Origin: Straminergon stramineum
Lineage: Eukaryota > Streptophyta > Bryopsida > Hypnales > Calliergonaceae
Assembly (NCBI GenBank): GCA_963920665.1
Contig: OY987263.1
Coordinates: 32,290,547-32,354,546, forward strand
Reading direction: 5' to 3'
DNA: 64,000 nt
Of the stretch, positions 57,611 to 64,000 are shown piece by piece. A program made the translations under genes and the position numbers. The notes below the pieces were generated by a model. The model was not told where the DNA came from and ran no database searches. It saw nothing but the letters and a program-made list of their open reading frames with translations. Numbering within the stretch: the stretch's first letter is position 1; every line of letters begins with the position of its first letter.

Positions 57611-59050
57611 TTAACCCCTAAATGTTTTCAACTATGTTTTCACCAAAAACTCTCCAAAAATGTCATTTCTAGAACAAGTACCAAATTTTAGGAAAAAATA
57701 TTTTGGACACATGTAACCATAAGATCTTGTACTAAACTTATTTGAGAAGATGTGAAAAAAAATTCAGGATTTTTCACCATATAGATTGTAAGATATTAGC
57801 GTTTGAATTAGCAAAAATCCTTTTTTTGGCCCTGTGAAAAAACTGGCAGCTACACTTCTCAAGGCTACATTTGTATGAAAAAAATTCCAGAATGTTGGTT
57901 ACTCTTTGGATTCATTCTTCAAGGCAAGTTAGCTATGTGCTTGAAAAAAATTCAAATCATTTGAAATTGTACAACATATAGGAAAAAGAAAGTGAGTACA
58001 AAGAAGTAGAGAATGATTCAAAATACTAAATTGTGAAGAATTTTGTCATGGGATTGAAAAATCCCAATCCCCCCAATTTGACTTGGCAACAATGCCTCTT
58101 GGGGTATGCCCTACCTAGGAGATTAAGACCTGGGACCACAATTTGGTCCATGCTATGCAGATCGGTGGTGTGGTTGTGTTGGGTGGGGAGGAATGCTTGG
58201 GTCTTTAACCAGGAATCATGGCCCCAAGTTAAATTAGAAAGATTGATCTGGGAGGCAACTCTAGATCATGGCAGAACAGCATGGCTTCACACCATGTTGC
58301 TTTGTGATAGACACCCAACTTAGTCTCACAAGTTCCTTCGGAAGTTTGATAATACTTGGCTCCGAACCCCATTCTTTGGTTCCAGACATGGCAAAGCCAT
58401 GACTTGGAACTTGAAGAAACCTACATGTGGTTTCTTCGTGTAATTGTAGCTTTTGTTTTTTGTGGTGTTGTTCGTGTTGTCTCCTTTGGGATTTTTGCCC
58501 TTGGCATTTTGCCGTTTGTTCTTGGTTCACTCTTGGAATAAACTCCAAGTTTAAAAAAACAAAACAAAAAAACAATCCCAATGGTTGTAATGTTTTCATA
58601 ACCAATCGACACTCTATGATTGTATTTTTTTCAAAAAATATTGAAAATTGAGTGAAATAAAGGACTTCAAAGTTTATTTTAGAGTAGAGAATCCAAAACT
58701 GCCCGCAAACTAAAACGCCTCATAACTTTCATCTCATATATAAAAATGGAATGATTCAAAGCTTTCCATGTACATATAAATCTAGAAAACCAATTTCAAA
58801 TTTTTATTTTTTAGAAAAGTGTTTCTTTAAGAAATTTTTGGGTTGCCTGAAGATCAATGAAAATTGCATATCATGTAATAACTTTTTAACCATGAAGTCA
58901 AAAGTTATGAAAATTGTTGGGCCTTAAAGATCCTCCTTGGACACATGTTGTGTGAAAATTTTAAAGAAAAAAAAGAAACACTCCATTTGTAGTGAGCTGT
59001 CCAAAATCGCTATGTTGCCAAAAAGCACAGTTTGGGCGTTTAGGGGTTAA
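57611..59050 (+). mobile_element. Family A TTAA element carrying a LINE insertion
   Basis: Starts TTAACCCCTAAATG and ends GCGTTTAGGGGTTAA. Subtracting the 505-bp insert and its 9-bp duplication leaves ~926 bp, close to the 911-912 bp of the other complete copies, and the two flanks align in order with 186-1096. Confidence 0.8.
58069..58573 (+). mobile_element. LINE 3' fragment with A-rich tail and 9-bp duplication
   Basis: AATCCCAAT occurs directly before (58060-58068) and after (58574-58582) the insert. The 5' part encodes ~85 residues resembling the C-terminal zf-RVT region of plant LINE ORF2 (IWSMLCRSVVWLCWVGRNAWVF), stopping at 58321. A ~230-bp 3' UTR and the A-rich tail (aaaaaaacaaaacaaaaaaac, from ~58553) follow. 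It is 5' truncated, as most LINE insertions are. Confidence 0.75.
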
Positions 59051-60842
59051 TAGCAATTTTGCTATACTAGAAATCTGAATACAATGCCACAAAGTTAAAT
59101 AGGCAAAGATTTGTACACACTACTTGCATCCGAACTAGTTTGGACTTCCTACTCTTTGTTCTACAATCAATAGTCAATTCATGTGCCATGATGTATGATC
59201 AATTGTGTTCCATTTTAGGAGTCCCCATTGTTTTTTTTCATTTATCTCAAATTACTTGTTCCCTTGACCTTCCACCTAAATTATGGTTGAAAATGATTTC
59301 TTTTGTATTTGTCATCAACTACTAGTAATGAAATGAAATACAAGAAGCCTAGTTAATTATCCATTTTATAGATTAAATAAATTCTAAAAATTGAATTTTT
59401 AAATAGAAATTTGAAGTTGACAAGTCGAAGACTAAAAGACATTGAAATTTTTATTGAGTATATTGAATTTCAAGTCGTTATTGTGCAAACTAAATACAAT
59501 AAGAAGGTAAGGTAGCTGCATAAGAAGTCTTCTTTCTCTATAAAGCCTATCCTTGCTTATATATGGCTCTTGTATCTATTGCAACTTCCTATTTTCTAAT
59601 CTTTCCTTGATTGCAATTAGTAGCCACATCCACTTGTTTTGCAATTGAGAGGAAACAATAAACATTCACTATAGAACATTCATTTGCTTGTAACATGTTT
59701 AAAAAAATCATTGCCAAACCCTTAAAGCTTTGAATACTACAAAAAATAACTAGTAAAATGGGATAGAGGGAATATGTAAGTTCCAATGTAATGCAATGAA
59801 ACCTTGTGTATGCCAAATCATTCACATAAATCAATGGAAATTTGTATATACAATGGACCTACAAAATGTATTTGTGAAACAATACTACAAAGGGAATCAT
59901 GGAAATATGCATTTCGTTGGTCGGTTCTCCTAGTTTCTAGATATTGACTTGGCTAAACAAATTATAATTAGTGTTGCATTATGTAAATTACATTAGGCAT
60001 CCAAATGTAAACATGGACCACAAATTTTCTTGTAACAAGTGTATTTGGTTGTCAATATGGCTAGAAGTTTGGAGGTTCTATGTCAAACTACATTCCTTTG
60101 TAAAAGTAATACTATTAGATGCTAAATAATTTGTACCCTACTACCAAAAAGTATATGGATAGTTGCTAAATTAGTGCAATTACTATGTACTTGCATATAA
60201 AGACCAATAAAATGTACAACAACAATAATTTGTCATATACTACATTGTATGGACAAATTCTTGCTTTTGAGCCATGTATGGGTTAATCCCTAATTGCCAA
60301 CTTTATAACCTTAGAGTAATTTTTTAGTTTTTCTTTATAGATTTTGGTCATTCTAAAAAATAATATTTTATGATTTGAAGAGATAAAGGTGTATGATTGT
60401 TTTTAGTCATAGATGTCCAATTTTTCAAAAGAAAATTAAATTTATTTTGAGTTTTTAAAGTTTTAAGGTTAGATCTTTTATAGAAATGAGGTTACAATTC
60501 TAACAAACCAATCTAAAATCCATTTGGCACACTCTAAAAATTGACAGTTGTATCAAATCATTGCTTAAGTAAGAGGTTAAATTGAAAGAAACTTTACCAA
60601 AAGCAACCCCTTACAAAATAGCTACTTCTTTGGTCATAATGGATTTATTTACTAGTTAAATGTGTGACCAATTCTACTAAATCACCAAAATTAAATTGGG
60701 TGCATTTCCACTAGTATTTTATGATACTTTTGCTATAGTCTATTCTTACACCAAAAAAATATGAAACCACCAGTAATTCCCCCCCAAATAGAAGGTTTGC
60801 CAATTTTTGAATTAAATTCAATAATATTAGGAATGAAAGCAT
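59051..60842. other. Intergenic sequence without a recognised feature
   Basis: AT-rich; no gene or repeat partner recognised. Confidence 0.5.
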
Positions 60843-61754
60843 TTAACTCCTAAAGTTCCATTGTCCCCTTGAAGGACAAAATGGATTTTGGGTAGGCTCC
60901 TACGGTCTCAATATTCATCCTGATTTTTTTAATCTTTTTGAGAAAATAGATAAACTCAATAGCTTTCTAGGAATATAATTTTTATTTCATTTGGTGCCTT
61001 GTAGCAAAAGTTATGGCACAAAAAGTCCTTTTTTCGATATAGTGGGCAGAAACCCTATCATACAATTTTTTTAGTTTCTCACATATTGTAATTTTATCTA
61101 TATGGAAAGCTTTGATTCATTTCATTTGGATTTGCTCCATGAAAGTTATAGACAATCTTGTTTTTTCAAGCAATCAGAGCATCTTCTTGAAAAAATAACT
61201 TTTAGGATTCATTTCTAAATGTAATTTTCACAATTTTTCAAAAAAACCTATTTGACAAGGTTAAGTTTGCTTGCTAAAACAATCTGACCATTGGAATTAT
61301 AGTGTTCCAATCCCATCTTAGAGCTATTAACAATTTAGTTTTTCTTTCAATCTTGGACCTACTTCTACTTAACAATTTTTTAAAGCATGAAAATCAAGTG
61401 TGTTTTTTTGAATTTTTTTTTGAGACTTTCACCTCAATTCTTCAATATAAATTTTTTGAACTCAAGGTCTATAGTGCAATTTTTTTTCATAAATGGTAGT
61501 CAAAGTCATTTGAAATTGCAAGCCAATGTTCAAAAAAACTTTTTTTTTTCCAACTTTGAATGTTGATATCTTCCAATCTATGCGGTCAAACTTCATGAAA
61601 TTTTTACTACTTGGTCTGAGACTAGTGAAGTAGAAGATCCTATGGTTAGATGGTTAAAAAATATATTTTTCTTGTTTTCTAGGGTGATTGTAGCAAAATT
61701 GGGAGTTCTAAGTTGTTTTTGATAGAAAAATGGCTTTTAGACTTTAAGGGTTAA
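60843..61754 (-). mobile_element. Family A TTAA element, complete inverted copy (912 bp)
   Basis: Starts TTAACTCCTAAAG and ends TTTAAGGGTTAA. The reverse complement of its right part aligns with the left part of 57611-59050 (blocks 'ataagatcttgtact' / 'ataggatcttctact' and 'atagattg.aagatat'). Non-coding. Confidence 0.75.
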
Positions 61755-64000
61755 GTGATGAATGTATGAACACAAATTCAATGATTTTTTTGATCCACCT
61801 ACATTCTAAAGGTGCTATCATGGCTACTCCCTATATCTTGAACCTCAATCTTGTCAATCTTGCCAACACAAGCCCTATAATTATATTTGTTTCATAAACT
61901 TCTTTATATAATACACTCAACTTCTAAAACTCTTGTACTCTTCTTTATTGAACTACCTATTTTGGGCTTTGAATCTTGCTTTGAACATCAATTTCTTGTC
62001 CTTCATAATTTTTTATTTTTCCATCCCAAATTGATGGTCAACATTCTATAAGGGGATGATCTATAGTGTGATTACTTTACCAAAGAAGATACTAAAAGTT
62101 GTGCGAATTTGAAAATTGTCTTTTAAAAAAGGAGTACAAGTTGGAGTTTTCAATGAATCTACATTGAACATTTCAATAAATAAATATTATACACTTGTAT
62201 TCATTTCTTCACAAAAAGGTTAAGCTATAGACACTTCAATTTTTTATATATCTTTAAAAAAATAATCCATTTTGCTATCTATATAGAAATAAAATATGCA
62301 TTGTAAGTTTTATTGCCGGTAGACATGCCATGCCCTCAAAATGGTTGTAGATCATTAAGAATTATAAGTTGTATCTCAAGTCAAACTCTTTCACCACTTA
62401 GTTAAACTTCCTCTTAAAAATCAAGACAACCTTTGAACTTCATAAGATTGGTCAAATCAATTCATATAAGACTACAAATACTTACTTCCCAACTAATGCT
62501 TCTATTCTCATAGATAGAACATGATCAATAACCAATTGTTATATACAATCAACTTGAATTACTATTCTTTGGCAATGAAAATGATTCTATGACTATTTTT
62601 TCCTTGTCTATCTTGTGAATTTCTTTTTCACTCATCCTATGCCATTAAAATGACACTTGAAGAGAATTCACCATCAATCTCATTCTCTTTGTTGTAAGTT
62701 AACTCTTCAAAGACAAAGGATTTGTGATTTAAAAATGACTATTTGGATTGATCATTTTGTAAAATGTATAATCTAAATCAGTTCAACCATTTTTATATCA
62801 ATAGATTATAGAAGAAAATTGCATGTGTTTGTTCAAAAAAAATTTTAACAAGTAAAAAATTTCCGTATAAACTCTTTGAAAAATTACTGAAGAAAAACAT
62901 AAAACCCAAGTTAGGCCTTAATTATCATCTTTAAAGGGTTGAATTTGTACATGAAGCAGAAATCATGGACTTTTGTTTCAAGACTAGCATGAAGAAATAT
63001 TCCATTTATTTTTTTTGAAACCAAAAAAAATGACATGCAATATGTATAATGACCATGTCCCGAAGCTTTCAAATTAGTACTAGTTGAACAACTGTTGCAA
63101 AAGTCTGCAACATCACTCCTATTGGCTATTTTAGTTTGCATTTTTTTGATTGCAAGAGGCAGGGAAAAGTGTGCATGTTGAATCACAAGAATGCTCACCA
63201 CGCTCTAGGTTTTCATTGTGAACTTCAGATGAAATAATTGGATGATATCTAGGACAAAAACATGATGGGTTTAGTGACAGGAGTTTGTGATATTGCGTAC
63301 TTAATTTAATACATTGGCATGTGGTAACTCATGGATTGTTGGCTTGTAAGTAAGTTAGCCCATGTACTCTACTACACAAGCTCATGCTACATGAATGAGC
63401 AGGTGTGTACTGAGGAAAGTGGAGAGTACTTCTGACGACCAAGTTTGTCTGTGCATTGAGTTTTTTTCGGATCATTAAGCTTGGTTGTTGGTTTTATATG
63501 TTGGTCAAGAATTGCAGAAGTGTGTGCTGCTGTGCAGCCAAGTAGACTTGCATGGGACAGTACAATCATGTGTAATGCCATCATAAGTTTGAGTTAGTTG
63601 TTGGTCATTTTCCTGTAATTAATTCTTTGAAATGCCTCATCATTAATAGCTTCTACTTAGTTATTGGTCATGCTCCACTGAGTAAATCATTAATTAATCA
63701 CTCATATTTTCTGATATTATTTCAATCAGTACTTGGAGTTTTTTCAGGATTTTTTTGTAGGTACATCCACTGTTCATTTCCAATTTTAGAGTGTTTTGGT
63801 TGAATATGCTAGATAATCAGAATTTGTCATATAGACTAGATTGTAGCCCACTGGAACAACTTGAAATGGTGGTAAGCAAATTCAGTGTTTGAAATGGACA
63901 TGTGAGGGTCCAGAAGCATGAAATGACCCTCTCAAGATTGCTAGTTTTCATTATGCATGACAGTTTGAAATCCTAACAGTACTAGGTATGTGAACTTCAG
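61755..64000. other. Intergenic sequence without a recognised feature
   Basis: From ~63200 the composition is slightly less AT-rich and could be the flank of a gene outside the window, but no exon can be supported. A weak ~65-bp duplication around 'agttattggtcat' occurs at ~63595 and ~63658. Confidence 0.45.

Noticed and set aside
62911..63201. Minus-strand 96-codon frame
   Set aside because: No recognisable domain, AT-driven composition, no splice or promoter support.
1..64000. tRNA, rRNA or CRISPR arrays
   Set aside because: No B-box-like tRNA arms in correct spacing, no rRNA sequence, and no regularly spaced short repeats were seen by eye.

Overview
The window is nuclear DNA of a land plant. 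It holds spliced genes with GT-AG introns, two chloroplast-targeted proteins of the green lineage (a photosystem II core phosphatase and a PAM71-type thylakoid transporter), an NPH3/RPT2-family BTB protein, plant telomere-type (TTTAGGG) motifs, and plant-type Copia and PIF/Harbinger elements. The AT-rich background, the unusually long NPH3 protein and the old, diverse small repeats suggest a non-seed plant, but I cannot name a species.

Layout. Bases 1-4964 are AT-rich repeat debris. Bases 4965-8739 are a nearly complete PIF/Harbinger transposon with convergent transposase and Myb/SANT-like genes, each broken by one in-frame stop. It abuts the 5' end of a PBCP-like phosphatase gene (11 exons, 8824-14919, +). 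An intronless PAM71/GDT1-like gene follows (15587-16795, +). A large NPH3-family gene (8 exons, 25489 down to 17459, -) converges on it. Bases 26250-53780 hold no host gene that I can support: they contain MITEs, fold-back elements, dispersed repeat pairs and one decayed Copia retrotransposon (38551 to about 44966) that is itself split by a 2.3 kb insertion. A short BAH-domain gene lies at 54838-55769 (+). The rest is repeat debris, including a perfect 36-bp hairpin at 56749-56861.

The most unusual signal is a set of non-coding repeats of about 911 bp and 578 bp. Their copies start with TTAACCCCTAAA and end with TTTAGGGGTTAA. The TTAA target-site signature and CCC-type termini are those expected of piggyBac-like (or less likely Kolobok-like) non-autonomous DNA transposons. 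Several copies abut end to end and share a single TTAA. One copy carries a 505-bp LINE fragment with a 9-bp target duplication, and a sister copy supplies the empty site.

Functionally, three neighbouring genes relate to light and photosynthesis: PBCP dephosphorylates photosystem II core proteins, PAM71 supplies manganese/calcium to the thylakoid lumen, and NPH3 proteins act with phototropins. Nothing in the sequence shows that they are co-regulated.
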